A DNA stretch of 34,634 nucleotides from an uncultured SAR86 cluster bacterium (GCA_902624765.1 CACNYO010000011.1:1-34634); one strand, 5' to 3'; positions 17,074-26,412 are shown, counted from the first letter of the stretch. Numbers and translations are program-made. Notes: a model not told the origin generated them from the sequence alone.

Positions 17074-17760
17074 TTAATTAGCAAGACTCGAAGTCTTTTT
17101 TGATTCAAAAGCATACGTGATGAAATACATACAAACTATATTAATAAAGACGATGATTTTTTGCAGCGTTGCATGTCTCACCATTTCTGATTCACTCTCC
17201 ATTGGACTGCCGCTGAATATCTCATAGACAACGTAAGCTGTTATCGCGAACATCAAAAATAAAATGACATAAGCATAAGTCTTATCAATTCCTTTGTTTT
17301 TAAACATTAAAAATAAATACAAAAGAGTAGCTGGAATCAACAATCGAAAAGAATTGAGAGCAAAAAATACATGTTCATCGAAATACAAATCATGCGGAGT
17401 TAGGCCAACCAATGCAAAAAATGCCATACCAAAAAAAATAAAGACTGAACCTGCCAAGGCTATCCAATAATCAATACCGTCCTCCTTAAAAAGAGGCGGC
17501 ACAGAATTTAAAAATGCAATTCCAGCAAAAAAACAAATACCTAATGAAAAGGCAAAAAACACGGAGGATAAGAAATTAAGTTCTCCGTTGTGAGCTGAAT
17601 AGGCTCCTAAATCACTTAAGAAGTTATGCGATAAAGAATAGCCAACTTGAGACTCATCGTGGATATTGCCGCCCGGATAAAAATACATCGAACAAAGGAC
17701 AAAGACTAAGAAACCGATGACGGTAAGTCGTATTAAATTGAAGTTAAATAGATCCCTCAT
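17074..17760 (-). CDS. Uncharacterised multi-pass membrane protein, DUF998-like
   Basis: This 228-residue protein has about six hydrophobic segments (roughly 9-28, 63-85, 96-118, 132-150, 160-180 and 202-220). Conserved-looking polar motifs sit in the loops: HNFLSDLGAYSAHNG (45-59) after the first segment and GLTPHDLYFDEH near 117-128. An SDLG motif in the first periplasmic loop and GLxP later resemble DUF998-type proteins, whose function is unknown. It lies between an RhlG-like SDR (15 nt gap) and a GST (18 nt gap) in the same run. It could carry or sense the pathway compound, but nothing in the sequence proves this. Confidence 0.7.
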   Translation of the reverse strand: MRDLFNFNLIRLTVIGFLVFVLCSMYFYPGGNIHDESQVGYSLSHNFLSDLGAYSAHNGELNFLSSVFFAFSLGICFFAGIAFLNSVPPLFKEDGIDYWIALAGSVFIFFGMAFFALVGLTPHDLYFDEHVFFALNSFRLLIPATLLYLFLMFKNKGIDKTYAYVILFLMFAITAYVVYEIFSGSPMESESEMVRHATLQKIIVFINIVCMYFITYAFESKKTSSLAN

Positions 17761-17775
17761 CCTTGAGGAGCCTAA

Positions 17776-18570
17776 TTAGTTGCTGTCGGCTACTGCACCA
17801 CCATCCGATGCGATAGTTTGGCCAACGATATATTCCCCTGCTCTCGAGCATAAAAAGATGGCGAGTCCAGCAATGTCTTCAATTCCACCAACTCTGCCGC
17901 TTGGATTTGCATCGCCTACCTGACTCCAATCGACATCGGTATCGCCGCCGAAGCCCACCCCAGTACTTAACATCCAAGTTGGATAAGGGCCGGGTGCTAT
18001 AGCATTAACAATTATTTTTTCTTTAATCAAAAAAGCAGCTAGCACTCGAGACAAATGATGCACGGCTGCTTTGGAAGGACCGTATGCAAAATTTTCAAAT
18101 GCGCCTTTCTTCAGTCCATCGATCGAACCAATGTTAATGACTCTGGAAGGATCGGTTTTTCCAGCTTCTCTCAATAAAGGGAGAAGTTTTTGAGTTAAAA
18201 AGAAGATGCCTTTTACGTTGGTATCCATAACTTTATCCCAACCCATTTCAGGATATGTATCTATCGGTTCTCCCCAAGCAACTCCGGCGTTGTTAATTAA
18301 AATATCAAGTTTGTCCTCTTTTGCTTTGATCGCATCAGCTAGGGCTTCTATGCCTTCAACATTGGAAACATCTGCTGGAATGGATATGCACTCACCCCCG
18401 TATTCTTCGCTGAGTTTTTTTGCAGTCTCATCGCAAGCATCCGCTTTTCTGGAACTGATATAAACCTTCGCTCCAGAGGATAAAAAGCCTGCGGCAATCA
18501 TGCTTCCGATGCCCCTCGAGCCCCCCGTGACCAATGCCACTTTACCTTTTATAGAAAATATATCTTTCAT
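17776..18570 (-). CDS. SDR, RhlG-like NADPH-dependent 3-oxoacyl reductase family
   Basis: This 264-residue classical SDR has TGGSRGIG (15-22), NNAG (93-96), S149 in INIGSIDG and YGPSK with Y163 and K167. A GGIEDIAGLAIFLCS segment and the GQTIASDGG C-terminus complete the fold. SSRKADAC after strand 2 favours NADP(H). The opening IKGKVALVTGGSRGIGSMIA and the INIGS active site look close to Pseudomonas RhlG, a beta-ketoacyl reductase. Members have diverse substrates. A strong AAGGAGA ribosome-binding site precedes the ATG. It sits between the S51 peptidase and the membrane protein in the second minus-strand run. Confidence 0.88.
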   Translation of the reverse strand: MKDIFSIKGKVALVTGGSRGIGSMIAAGFLSSGAKVYISSRKADACDETAKKLSEEYGGECISIPADVSNVEGIEALADAIKAKEDKLDILINNAGVAWGEPIDTYPEMGWDKVMDTNVKGIFFLTQKLLPLLREAGKTDPSRVINIGSIDGLKKGAFENFAYGPSKAAVHHLSRVLAAFLIKEKIIVNAIAPGPYPTWMLSTGVGFGGDTDVDWSQVGDANPSGRVGGIEDIAGLAIFLCSRAGEYIVGQTIASDGGAVADSN

Positions 18571-18604
18571 GTCTTTCTCCTTTTATTCTCAAATACAAAT
18601 ATAA

Positions 18605-19306
18605 CTAATAAATTGTTAATTTAGAAAACGGTTTCTCATTAATCTTAGAATTCTTCTTGGTGACTTCATAAGCATTCTTTCTTTTATTGAAAACGACCGC
18701 CTTATGTGGTTTTTCGTCAATTAAATGCAATGCGCAACCGCCATCAATGGCGAAACATGCTTCAAATGATTTCCTTCTAAGCATTTTGTGTACCGTTGGT
18801 CTTCTTTGGGGTTCTTCATCGTAATGCGGACAGCAAACTCCAGAAACGAAATCTAGACAGTCCATGATTTTTAAATCTTTAGCCCAAGAATCAGTGATCC
18901 CCCTTTCAAACCAGCAAATGGCTCCAGCACTCACTCCGCTCATCACAGTTCCTTTTTCATAAGCTTCTTTTAATATTTGATCCAAACCCCAGTCGCGCCA
19001 GACTGCCAACATGCTTTTAGTATTTCCACCGCCCACAAAAATTGCATCTTGCGAGGAGATTAGCTTCTCCAAGTCTGGGGTACGTTTAAAAAAGTCCAAA
19101 TGAGTCGGTTGGCAGTTTAAATTAGCAAAAGTTGCGTAGTAATTGAGTTTGTAGGCTTCTAGGTCGCCTGTCGCAGTTGGAATAAAGCAAATCTTAGGTT
19201 TTCTCTTCTTTGTTTGGTCCAGAATGTACTGCTCGATTATGCCTTGACCGGGATTCCTACCAAACCCCCCGCCGCCAATGGATATAATTTGTCTTGGTTT
19301 GCTCAC
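18605..19306 (-). CDS. Peptidase S51 family protein (peptidase E/cyanophycinase-like)
   Basis: This 233-residue cytosolic protein shows ISIGGGGFG (8-16), PKICFIPTATGD (37-48), AIFVGGGNTKSMLA (88-101) and the nucleophile elbow SGVSAGAICWF (123-133) with S126. H161 in CCPHYDEE is a candidate triad member. S51 enzymes cleave N-terminal Asp-X dipeptides or cyanophycin-type isoaspartyl bonds. The start codon is GTG (19304-19306). It lies 27 nt from the aminotransferase and 34 nt from the SDR, so shared expression is likely. An amidase or cyclic-peptide role within the run is possible but not shown. Confidence 0.85.
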   Translation of the reverse strand: MSKPRQIISIGGGGFGRNPGQGIIEQYILDQTKKRKPKICFIPTATGDLEAYKLNYYATFANLNCQPTHLDFFKRTPDLEKLISSQDAIFVGGGNTKSMLAVWRDWGLDQILKEAYEKGTVMSGVSAGAICWFERGITDSWAKDLKIMDCLDFVSGVCCPHYDEEPQRRPTVHKMLRRKSFEACFAIDGGCALHLIDEKPHKAVVFNKRKNAYEVTKKNSKINEKPFSKLTIY

Positions 19307-19333
19307 TTAAATGATGACTACGAATTAGCCATT

Positions 19334-20731
19334 TCAAGCAACTCCCATTTCTGCTTCCCATAGACTTATTGAATGATCGACTTTCTCCATCATCTCTTCT
19401 ATTTGAGATTCGTTTATGCAGAGAGGAGGACTGATCATCAGAGGTAATCCTCTTTTAAATAGAGGCTCCCTTCTTCTACCGTACATAGTGCTATAAAAAA
19501 CGAGACCGTTTTGCATCGCTATAGAATGAAAAGTTCCCTCAGCTCCTTTGTCGATGGAAAAATATTCACCGCTGTCTTTGTTTTCAACCATTTCTAAGAC
19601 CCACATCAATCCCCAACCTCTCATGTCCTTCACAGTAGGGTGGGAAAGAAGCATCTCTTTATAAGATTCAATTTTTTTACCCATAGCTGCAGAGTTCTCG
19701 ATCAACTTATCATCTTTATAAATATCGATAGCCATGGAAGCAGCTGCGCATGCAAGAGGGTTGCCTGAATTAGTGAAGCCATGAGCAAAAACTGCATTGT
19801 TTTGAACAAATGCCTCGTTGATTTCGTCCGAAATGACAACGCCTCCCATAGGAACGTAACAACCCGACATGCCTTTGGCGATTGTCATGATATCCACTTC
19901 TACTCCAAAGTGCTCCATTGCAAACCATTTGCCAGTTCTACCAAAACCAGTTACCACTTCATCTGCTATCAAGAGCACGTTGTAATGATCACAAATTCTT
20001 CTGATTTCTTGCCAATATTCTTTTGGAGGAACCACAGCGTACTCACTTCCACATCCATGAGGTGTGGCGATATATGCGGCAACAGAATTTGCCCCCTCAA
20101 AGTAAATAGCTTTTTCAAGCTCTTGGGCTGATTTAACTCCCCATTCTTCTCTGCTCATGCCTTCAGGTTTTTCGTGATCAGAGTACTGATGAATATGGGG
20201 CCATTTATTTAGTATGGCACCGTATTTTTTTGCGTAAGCAGGATTTCCGGATAGTCCTTGAGTAGCCAAAGTCATACCGTGATAGCTTTGATAGTTAGAA
20301 ATAACTTTATGTTTATCAGTATTACCGTTGGTGACGTGATGCTCGCGAGCAACTTTTATAGCCGTTTCAACAGCTTCAGACCCACCTGAAACAGGGTATA
20401 CAGTGTTAAGTTTTGGAGGGGTTACTTCCTGCAATTTTGCTGAATAATTCGCTAGCGGACGATTTGCCATCGTTGGCGTTATGTGTGAAAAAGCCTCCAT
20501 TTGATCGGCAATAGCTTTCTTCATTCTTGGATCGTTGTGCGGCAGACTGAAGGCGAAAGGGCCGCTTGTTACATCTATGTATTTATTATCGTTAACATCG
20601 ATATAGTGAATACCTTCTGATCTTTTTAATTCAACATCCATAGGATGATAAGAAAAAATATTTGACCAATCCCCTTCGGGCTTCAAAGATTCTGGTCTGT
20701 TTTTTAATGAAATTTCCTCTTGTGATTTCAT
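19334..20731 (-). CDS. Class-III aminotransferase with altered EP motif
   Basis: This 465-residue PLP enzyme has PVSGGSEAVETAIK (113-126), YHGMT (150-154), IADEVVTGFGRTG (255-267, D257) and MTIAKGMSG (282-290) with Schiff-base Lys286. The usual (A/V)EP.xGxGG loop reads YIATPHGCGSEY (220-231), so the Glu of the EP pair is Thr. Many family members use that region for substrate or arginine-switch contacts, so its amino donor may be unusual. A strong GGGGAGGAG ribosome-binding site precedes the ATG. It is the first gene of a tight minus-strand run with the S51 peptidase. The substrate is unknown. Confidence 0.88.
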   Translation of the reverse strand: MKSQEEISLKNRPESLKPEGDWSNIFSYHPMDVELKRSEGIHYIDVNDNKYIDVTSGPFAFSLPHNDPRMKKAIADQMEAFSHITPTMANRPLANYSAKLQEVTPPKLNTVYPVSGGSEAVETAIKVAREHHVTNGNTDKHKVISNYQSYHGMTLATQGLSGNPAYAKKYGAILNKWPHIHQYSDHEKPEGMSREEWGVKSAQELEKAIYFEGANSVAAYIATPHGCGSEYAVVPPKEYWQEIRRICDHYNVLLIADEVVTGFGRTGKWFAMEHFGVEVDIMTIAKGMSGCYVPMGGVVISDEINEAFVQNNAVFAHGFTNSGNPLACAAASMAIDIYKDDKLIENSAAMGKKIESYKEMLLSHPTVKDMRGWGLMWVLEMVENKDSGEYFSIDKGAEGTFHSIAMQNGLVFYSTMYGRRREPLFKRGLPLMISPPLCINESQIEEMMEKVDHSISLWEAEMGVA

Positions 20732-20783
20732 ACTCCTCCCCTTTCTATTTATTGTTAAGACCCCGAGTTTTCATCTCCTCTTT

Positions 20784-20792
20784 AATATAGCA
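20784..20792 (-). promoter_or_regulatory. Predicted extended -10 promoter for the second aminotransferase run
   Basis: On the minus strand this reads TGCTATATT, an extended -10 (TG, one base, then TATATT), about 53 nt upstream of the aminotransferase ATG. The -35 region is poor. It sits in the 95 nt gap after the SGNH gene, the only gap in this run big enough for a promoter. Confidence 0.4.
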
Positions 20793-20826
20793 GTTTTATT
20801 CTGGCCTTAAAATTTTTAGATGATTT

Positions 20827-21708
20827 TTAGGTATTCAATTCCCCAGTCATTTCTTCAACGACGGGTTGTACATCGGGGGAGGAAAATTCCCTAGGACATC
20901 CAAATAGCCTCTCGCAAGGAAGTTCTTTACCCATTTCTATCGGATAATTCTCACTTAATATATCTCTGACTTTACCCGTCCAAATAGCATAGCCCCTAGG
21001 ATTCATGTGCAACATATCGGGGATGTATAGCTCCCTTCTAGGTTTTCCATCATCTGTGAACATGGTTTCAGAAACATTTACAACAAAAAGATTTGGATCT
21101 TGTTTTGCAAGATCTTCAATATGGTCGTTCCATTTAAGTTGAAGATTTCTTTGAAAAAAACGACTTGGAGACGGTTGGATTTCGATAACAAATAGTTTTG
21201 TGTTTGGTAGATCACGCTTCACACGGTTGTAAAAAATTTCAAAATCGAGTTTCACTTTCTCCACAGGGTTATAAGCTGCAATATCATTGGTGCCGCAAAA
21301 AAAGATTATAGCTTTCGGTTCGTAAGGTAAAACAATGTCATCAAAATGGCGATTGATATGTTTTATATGGGCTCCGCCAAATCCTCTATTTAAAACATTT
21401 AACGGCTTCATATCCTCCTTCAAAGTTTTCCAAAGTCTAATTGATGAGCTACCAATGAATAAAAATTCATTTTTTTTAGGCGGATTAATAAAGTCCTGCT
21501 CAACAAAGGCACTGATATCTTCATCAAACTTCTCGATATCGTTTGAGTTATATGATTTTAATCGTTCAATCCACATTTCTAACTCATCTTCAGAAAGTTG
21601 ATAACCCATAGCTTTGGCAGTTTCTCTTATGGTTTGGGCATATTGACTGTCATCCGAACTGAACAGAGGTACCGACGCAATAGCTAATATGATTATAAAA
21701 ATTTTCAT
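20827..21708 (-). CDS. Secreted SGNH/GDSL-type hydrolase
   Basis: This 293-residue protein has an N-terminal signal peptide (about residues 1-17, ending near PLFSS). The SGNH blocks are in order: FIGSSSIRLW (84-93, catalytic Ser likely S88), NRGFGG (107-112, block II Gly), GTND (139-142, N141) and DMLHMNPRGY (231-240, D231 and H234). It is therefore an esterase, acetyl-esterase or lipase acting in the periplasm or outside. A helical region (20-75) precedes the catalytic domain. The gene diverges from the DUF4345-like gene across about 44 nt. The substrate is not readable. Confidence 0.87.
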   Translation of the reverse strand: MKIFIIILAIASVPLFSSDDSQYAQTIRETAKAMGYQLSEDELEMWIERLKSYNSNDIEKFDEDISAFVEQDFINPPKKNEFLFIGSSSIRLWKTLKEDMKPLNVLNRGFGGAHIKHINRHFDDIVLPYEPKAIIFFCGTNDIAAYNPVEKVKLDFEIFYNRVKRDLPNTKLFVIEIQPSPSRFFQRNLQLKWNDHIEDLAKQDPNLFVVNVSETMFTDDGKPRRELYIPDMLHMNPRGYAIWTGKVRDILSENYPIEMGKELPCERLFGCPREFSSPDVQPVVEEMTGELNT

Positions 21709-21752
21709 AACTTCTTATATATTTTGCATCAAAAATGATATCTTAGAGAGTG

Positions 21753-22133
21753 ATGACAGACAAAATAATCCTCACATTAATTGGTTTAGAATGGCTAGCA
21801 TTTGGATTAATTGGACTATTTAATCCATTGCTCATTGCTTCAATGTTGGATATGCAACTTGGATCGTTGAATGCCATCAGTGAAATTAGAGCCAATTATG
21901 CATTTTTTGCTTGCATGGGTTTCATTGCGCTTTTCAGCCTATGGAGAGTGAAATTAATGAGAACTGCGTATTTACTTTTTTGTATTGTATTAGGGTGCTT
22001 TTTATTAGGGAGAATTTTAAGCTTTATCCTCGATGGATTTCCATCGACAGGTGGATTAATAATTTTTGTCAATGAATTGATCGTCTACTTACTAGCGATC
22101 TGGCGTTATCAAAAAAGAGAAGTTCTTTTTTAA
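21753..22133 (+). CDS. Small 4-TM membrane protein, DUF4345-like
   Basis: This protein has about 126 residues and four hydrophobic segments (roughly 4-28, 46-62, 69-92 and 99-116). Features such as a GLFNP segment after TM1, SEIRANYAFFACMG at TM2, a basic WRVKLMR linker and a C-terminal WRYQKRE resemble the DUF4345 family, whose function is unknown. An upstream in-frame GTG at 21750 exists, but the ATG at 21753 is better spaced from the TAGAG sequence. It is followed after 24 nt by the carboxylesterase gene and probably shares its transcript. Confidence 0.72.
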   Translation: MTDKIILTLIGLEWLAFGLIGLFNPLLIASMLDMQLGSLNAISEIRANYAFFACMGFIALFSLWRVKLMRTAYLLFCIVLGCFLLGRILSFILDGFPSTGGLIIFVNELIVYLLAIWRYQKREVLF

Positions 22134-22157
22134 GCGCTTTCAAATAAAGAGGATAAA

Positions 22158-23834
22158 GTGAAATATTTAATAAGCATTTTGCTTGCGATAACTTTTTTAA
22201 GTTGTTCACAAGAAGAAACATTAATTCCAACAAAAATCGTTAGCCTAAAACAAGGCGATTTGATTGGCTACGAAAAAGACGATACGGAATATTTTCTTGG
22301 CGTGCCCTACGCAGAAGCTCCTGTGAATGACTTCAGATTCAAAGCTCCACAATCGCATGAAGGATGGGGTGGAATTCTAAATGCACAAAGTACCAGTAAG
22401 ACCTGTATTCAGGCGCAAGAAGGAGATGGATTACTGGGAAGGTTTGCTGAAATATTTATTACCTCTGCTGGATTGGAGTGGTGGCAAGAACGATTGATCA
22501 CAGACGGCTCTTTCTTGTTGAGCTACTTACCAGATTTAAATTTAAGCCCTGAACAATCGGAAGATTGTTTGTATCTGAATATCATTAAGCCTAAAAAACT
22601 TGAAAACGGTTCTTTACCAGTGATGGTATGGATTCACGGTGGCGGCTATCGTGGAGGAGATGGGGGTGGCTTTTATATCTCTGATAGCTTTGCGAAAGAA
22701 GGGATTATTTTGGTAACAATAAACTATCGTTTAGGCCCACTGGGTTTTATGGCTCATCCTTTGCTATCCGCGGAATCTCCAAAAAAAGTATCCGGTAATT
22801 ACGGAACTCTTGATCAAATTCATGCTCTCAAGTGGGTGCAAGCTAACATTCATAAATTTGGTGGAGATCCTAATAATGTAACTATATTTGGCGAATCTGC
22901 AGGCGGAGCATCGGTGGAGACCTTAGTTTCGACTGGTTTAGCCAAGGATTTATTTCACAAAGCTATAGCCCAAAGTGGCTACACGGTAGGACGAGCTAGA
23001 AAATTAACGGAGAGTGTTGGAGAGTTTTCATCGGCAGAAGAAATGGGAGCATCTTTTGCTCAGTTTTTCACAGGGAAAGATAACCCTACGTTGGAGGATT
23101 TAAGATCAGCGCCGGCAAATGCTTTTTACTACGAAGACTCCGATCATGAAGATAAGGACTGGTCTTGGTTTCCGATTCAAGATGGCTGGGTTTTTTCTGA
23201 AACCACCCAAGCTAGTTTCACGAAAGGAAACACCAATGACATCATTTATGTAGCTGGATTTAATGCCAATGAAGGAACGAATCTTTTTCCTCTTATTTAC
23301 TCTGGCGATCCGCTCGAAGAGGACTGGATAACCCAAGTTTGGAATTTTTCTGACTTTTCATTTATTCCGCTGCCTAATGAGGTTAAGCAGTATGCAGAAA
23401 ATCTTGATTATTCGTCTTTAAGAGCAGCAAAAGAACTTTACGGCGATTTATCATTTGGAGGAGATGGCTACTTCATGGCGAGTCAGTATGCAAAAAATGG
23501 AGGCGATACTTATCTTTATTATTTTGAAAAAACGCCTTCTTCGGAAAATCAAACTTTGGATGCAACCCATGGCTTAGAGTTATTTTACCTATTTAAAAGT
23601 CCCATACCTTTTTGGCCATGGAATTATAAAGACATTAGAGTATCTAGAGTTATGATCAAGGACTGGGCAAATATTGCCAAATACGGAAAACCAAAATCTA
23701 ACTGGGATAAATTTGATCCAAGAGATCCCAAGGCAATGCATTTTGGAAATGAGATTCAATTTAAGGAACTGCAAAAAATTGACCTTTATCAGGATTTAGA
23801 AAAAGTTTATTTAAAAGAAGGGGAAAATTTCTAA
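22158..23834 (+). CDS. Type-B carboxylesterase, predicted lipoprotein
   Basis: This 558-residue protein starts with GTG, with AGAGGA just upstream. An N-terminal signal with TFLSC (C16) suggests a lipoprotein anchor, although Phe at -3 is not the best lipobox. The esterase domain shows VPYAEAPVNDFRF (49-61), WIHGGGYRGG (158-167, oxyanion hole), FGESAGGAS (244-252, S247), an acidic E372 in NANEGTN and H471 in DATHGLELF. The triad is complete and the length normal. It would cleave carboxylic esters at the envelope. An SGNH hydrolase and a DLH-like hydrolase are nearby, giving a small ester-cleaving neighbourhood. Confidence 0.92.
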   Translation: MKYLISILLAITFLSCSQEETLIPTKIVSLKQGDLIGYEKDDTEYFLGVPYAEAPVNDFRFKAPQSHEGWGGILNAQSTSKTCIQAQEGDGLLGRFAEIFITSAGLEWWQERLITDGSFLLSYLPDLNLSPEQSEDCLYLNIIKPKKLENGSLPVMVWIHGGGYRGGDGGGFYISDSFAKEGIILVTINYRLGPLGFMAHPLLSAESPKKVSGNYGTLDQIHALKWVQANIHKFGGDPNNVTIFGESAGGASVETLVSTGLAKDLFHKAIAQSGYTVGRARKLTESVGEFSSAEEMGASFAQFFTGKDNPTLEDLRSAPANAFYYEDSDHEDKDWSWFPIQDGWVFSETTQASFTKGNTNDIIYVAGFNANEGTNLFPLIYSGDPLEEDWITQVWNFSDFSFIPLPNEVKQYAENLDYSSLRAAKELYGDLSFGGDGYFMASQYAKNGGDTYLYYFEKTPSSENQTLDATHGLELFYLFKSPIPFWPWNYKDIRVSRVMIKDWANIAKYGKPKSNWDKFDPRDPKAMHFGNEIQFKELQKIDLYQDLEKVYLKEGENF

Positions 23835-23845
23835 AAGATATTATT

Positions 23846-24787
23846 TTAAAGCAAATGCTTTTTCATGAAAGAAAGCGCTTGATCCATAGCGTCTCTTCTT
23901 ATCGACCAATCTCCACCCGAATGAGCGCCAAACTTTACTTCGCCGGTTTCAAATATTTTAACTCTATCTTCAAATGAGTTAGCACTCATTGCTTTTCCTT
24001 CATCGGTAATAAAAGTGATACTTCCATCGTTTTTCAATTGTGCAAACTTTTCATTTATAGCCAGCGCTTCTGGCCAGAAAGTCACAGGATGAATAGAATC
24101 AAAAGAGTGATGCCCTTTTTTGAATTCATATACCTCAACATTCGCACCAGCTTTTTTCATTTCTTTACAAATGTCTTTAACAAGAATGCCAGGCGTGTAG
24201 TCATCATCTGAACCAATTAAATTTAAAATTGGAGCTTTTGACCATCGGTGTTCATCCGGATTCAAAAATGTTGGAGGGTAGAAAGGCAGATGAGCACAAA
24301 ATCTCTCCCCATCTGGTGCAAGCTTCTCCATGATAGGTTCCCATGCAGCATAGAAAGCTACCATGCCGCCTAAACTCCAACCGGTAATTGCGATTTTATT
24401 AGCATCTAGATCAGGATGCCTTGATAAAAACTTCAAAGGTTCTACCACATCAACCATCATCATGGCTGTTGTCACAGAGAGTTGATCTTCGACAGTGGAA
24501 GCAACCCCCCTTGAGTCAAAACTGTGCGCTTTAAAGACTGCAATTCCATTATTGAGAAAATTGAGTATATGTTCATGATGGTGCCCGGCCCAATTATCGC
24601 TTCCATGCGCGCAAACTACTACTGGATAGGGTTTTTTCCCCTGTTCTGGAAAAATTAACCAACCAAAACTATCTTGAGTTTCGGCTTCATCTAATTCATT
24701 GAATATTTGATAAAACTCGTAAGGATTTTTGGATTTATACTCTATGTATCCGAATTCGTTTTCTTTAAAATTTATTTTTTCGTTCAC
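23846..24787 (-). CDS. Alpha/beta hydrolase, dienelactone-hydrolase-like
   Basis: This 313-residue cytosolic protein has CAHGSDNW (59-66) at the oxyanion region, TGWSLGGM (135-142, nucleophile S138), GSDDDYTPG (192-200, acid near D195) and KGHHSFD (224-230, H226 or H227). The HSFDSRG (88-94) insertion and overall order fit the dienelactone hydrolase family. A Ser nucleophile instead of Cys suggests a general esterase or peptidase rather than a true dienelactonase. The start is GTG (24785-24787), with no strong Shine-Dalgarno sequence seen. It is convergent with the carboxylesterase 11 nt away and divergent from pckA. Confidence 0.85.
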   Translation of the reverse strand: MNEKINFKENEFGYIEYKSKNPYEFYQIFNELDEAETQDSFGWLIFPEQGKKPYPVVVCAHGSDNWAGHHHEHILNFLNNGIAVFKAHSFDSRGVASTVEDQLSVTTAMMMVDVVEPLKFLSRHPDLDANKIAITGWSLGGMVAFYAAWEPIMEKLAPDGERFCAHLPFYPPTFLNPDEHRWSKAPILNLIGSDDDYTPGILVKDICKEMKKAGANVEVYEFKKGHHSFDSIHPVTFWPEALAINEKFAQLKNDGSITFITDEGKAMSANSFEDRVKIFETGEVKFGAHSGGDWSIRRDAMDQALSFMKKHLL

Positions 24788-24800
24788 GCCTTATAATTAA

Positions 24801-24815
24801 TGAGAATAATTCTTC
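24801..24815. promoter_or_regulatory. Weak Fur-like palindrome upstream of pckA and the DLH-like gene
   Basis: AGAAT-A-ATTCT (24803-24813) is a perfect 5-1-5 inverted repeat inside TGAGAATAATTCTTC. It resembles the 7-1-7 Fur model in its left half only. In AT-rich DNA such a palindrome is not rare, so regulatory use is uncertain. Confidence 0.2.
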
Positions 24816-24842
24816 TTTGTTGATTAAATTTGTCTTATAAAG

Positions 24843-24851
24843 TGTCATAAT
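24843..24851 (+). promoter_or_regulatory. Predicted extended -10 promoter for pckA
   Basis: TGTCATAAT is a TG-extended -10 (CATAAT, 24846-24851) and leaves about 19 nt of leader before the pckA ATG. TTGATT lies about 20 nt upstream, a little too far for a standard -35. Confidence 0.45.
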
Positions 24852-24876
24852 ATTCCACCGTACTTTACGAAGCTTA

Positions 24877-26400
24877 ATGAATCACAATATTCCGATAGAT
24901 AATCTTATAGAAATTGCCCTCAATAACAAGGAAGGGGTTACTGCTTCAAACGGAGCTTTGGTTGTCACTACCGGCGGAAGAACTGGGAGAAGTCCTAAGG
25001 ATAAATTTATTGTTGAAGATTCAGTTACCAAGGATGTTGTTGATTGGAGTGAAAACAATCAGCCTATCGAATCTGAAAAGTTTGATCGACTTTGGAATGA
25101 ATCAGAAGACTATCTAAAAGGGAAAGAAACCTATACTGCAGACCTACATGTAGGAGCTAGTGCAGAGCATTACCAACCTGTTCTGGTTGAGAATGAACTT
25201 GCTTGGCATAACGTATTCTGTCAAAGCTTGTTTATCAAGCCTGAATCTTTTAATCCTAAAGGCAAAGAATTATGGAATCTTAGATCTATTCCAAGCTTTG
25301 CTTGTGATCCGAAAGTTCATGGAACTAATTCGGACGGAACAGTAATGATTAATTTCACTGAAAAAAAGGTTCTTATTCTCGGTATTGCTTATGCAGGTGA
25401 AATGAAGAAGTCTATGTTTGGGGTTTTGAACTTTATCCTGCCTGAACATGATGTCTTACCAATGCATTGTGCTGCAAATGCTGGGGAAAATGGTGATGTT
25501 TCGCTTTTTTTTGGTCTCTCTGGAACGGGTAAAACAACTTTATCAGCTGATCCGAGCAGATGGTTGATTGGTGATGATGAACACGGCTGGGGTGAGGGAA
25601 TTGTCTTTAATTTTGAAGGCGGATGTTATGCAAAAACCGTAAATCTATCGCAAAAAAACGAACCTATTATTTGGGATGCTATCAAAAGAGGTTCTGTGGT
25701 TGAAAACGTAGTGCTCAAGCCAAATACAGTTGATATTGATTATACTAATCAATCTATTACCGAAAATACCAGAGCTGTATATCCTCTATCTCATGTAGAC
25801 AGTCATTTAAAAGATAATTTTGCAGGCGAACCTAATGCAATAATTTTCCTCACTTGTGATTTAACCGGAGTACTCCCCCCAGTTTCTATTTTGAGCAAAG
25901 AAGCAGCCGCATATCATTTCCTGAGTGGTTACACAGCAAAGGTTGGTTCTACCGAAATTGGTTCTTCTAAAGATTTAGATTCAACCTTCTCTCACTGTTT
26001 TGGTTCGCCGTTTTTCCCAAGGCCCCCAAGAGTTTATGCTGAGCTTCTAATGAAGAGAATCGAAAGTTTTGGCAGTAAAGTATTCATTGTTAATTCTGGT
26101 TGGACTGGAGGTCCCTACGGAGTTGGCAATAGATTCGATATTCCTGTCACTAGGAGCGTAATAAAAGCTATTCAGAATGGTTCAATCCATGAATCATCAA
26201 CAGAAATGCTTGATATTATGAATGTTGAAATACCCGTCAATCTTGATGGGGTAGATTCAAAGCTTTTAAATCCGTCTGCTACATGGGGAAGTAAATCAGA
26301 TTACGATAATGAGGCAAAACAACTTGCTGAAAAATTTAGAAATAACATAGAAAAATTTAATCTTTCATCCGAAGTAGTAGCAGCTGGTCCAAAGGTATAA
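24877..26400 (+). CDS. pckA: Phosphoenolpyruvate carboxykinase (ATP)
   Basis: This 507-residue protein is clearly ATP-type [17 protein letters not shown] near 33-44 binds substrate phosphate, GEMKKSMF contains the metal/substrate Lys, GLSGTGKTT (213-221) is the kinase-1a P-loop, IGDDEHGW follows, and [11 protein letters not shown] is the adenine/metal region. The length is slightly short of the usual 520-540, mainly at the N-terminus. It converts oxaloacetate to PEP with ATP for gluconeogenesis in the cytosol, fitting an organism that grows on organic and amino acids. It has its own predicted promoter. gshA follows after 12 nt on the same strand. Confidence 0.97.
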   Translation: MNHNIPIDNLIEIALNNKEGVTASNGALVVTTGGRTGRSPKDKFIVEDSVTKDVVDWSENNQPIESEKFDRLWNESEDYLKGKETYTADLHVGASAEHYQPVLVENELAWHNVFCQSLFIKPESFNPKGKELWNLRSIPSFACDPKVHGTNSDGTVMINFTEKKVLILGIAYAGEMKKSMFGVLNFILPEHDVLPMHCAANAGENGDVSLFFGLSGTGKTTLSADPSRWLIGDDEHGWGEGIVFNFEGGCYAKTVNLSQKNEPIIWDAIKRGSVVENVVLKPNTVDIDYTNQSITENTRAVYPLSHVDSHLKDNFAGEPNAIIFLTCDLTGVLPPVSILSKEAAAYHFLSGYTAKVGSTEIGSSKDLDSTFSHCFGSPFFPRPPRVYAELLMKRIESFGSKVFIVNSGWTGGPYGVGNRFDIPVTRSVIKAIQNGSIHESSTEMLDIMNVEIPVNLDGVDSKLLNPSATWGSKSDYDNEAKQLAEKFRNNIEKFNLSSEVVAAGPKV

Positions 26401-26412
26401 TCTATACCTGTA

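Noticed and set aside
19781-20131. A 116-codon open frame opposite the second aminotransferase
   Set aside because: It lies wholly antisense to a well-conserved PLP enzyme, has no ribosome-binding site and low-complexity mixed composition. It is a frame shadow of the real gene.
23848-23863. AAAGC-AAAT-GCTTT hairpin with T-run after the carboxylesterase
   Set aside because: It is short, and it lies inside the last codons of the DLH-like gene. Its symmetry is explained by chance in an AT-rich coding tail.
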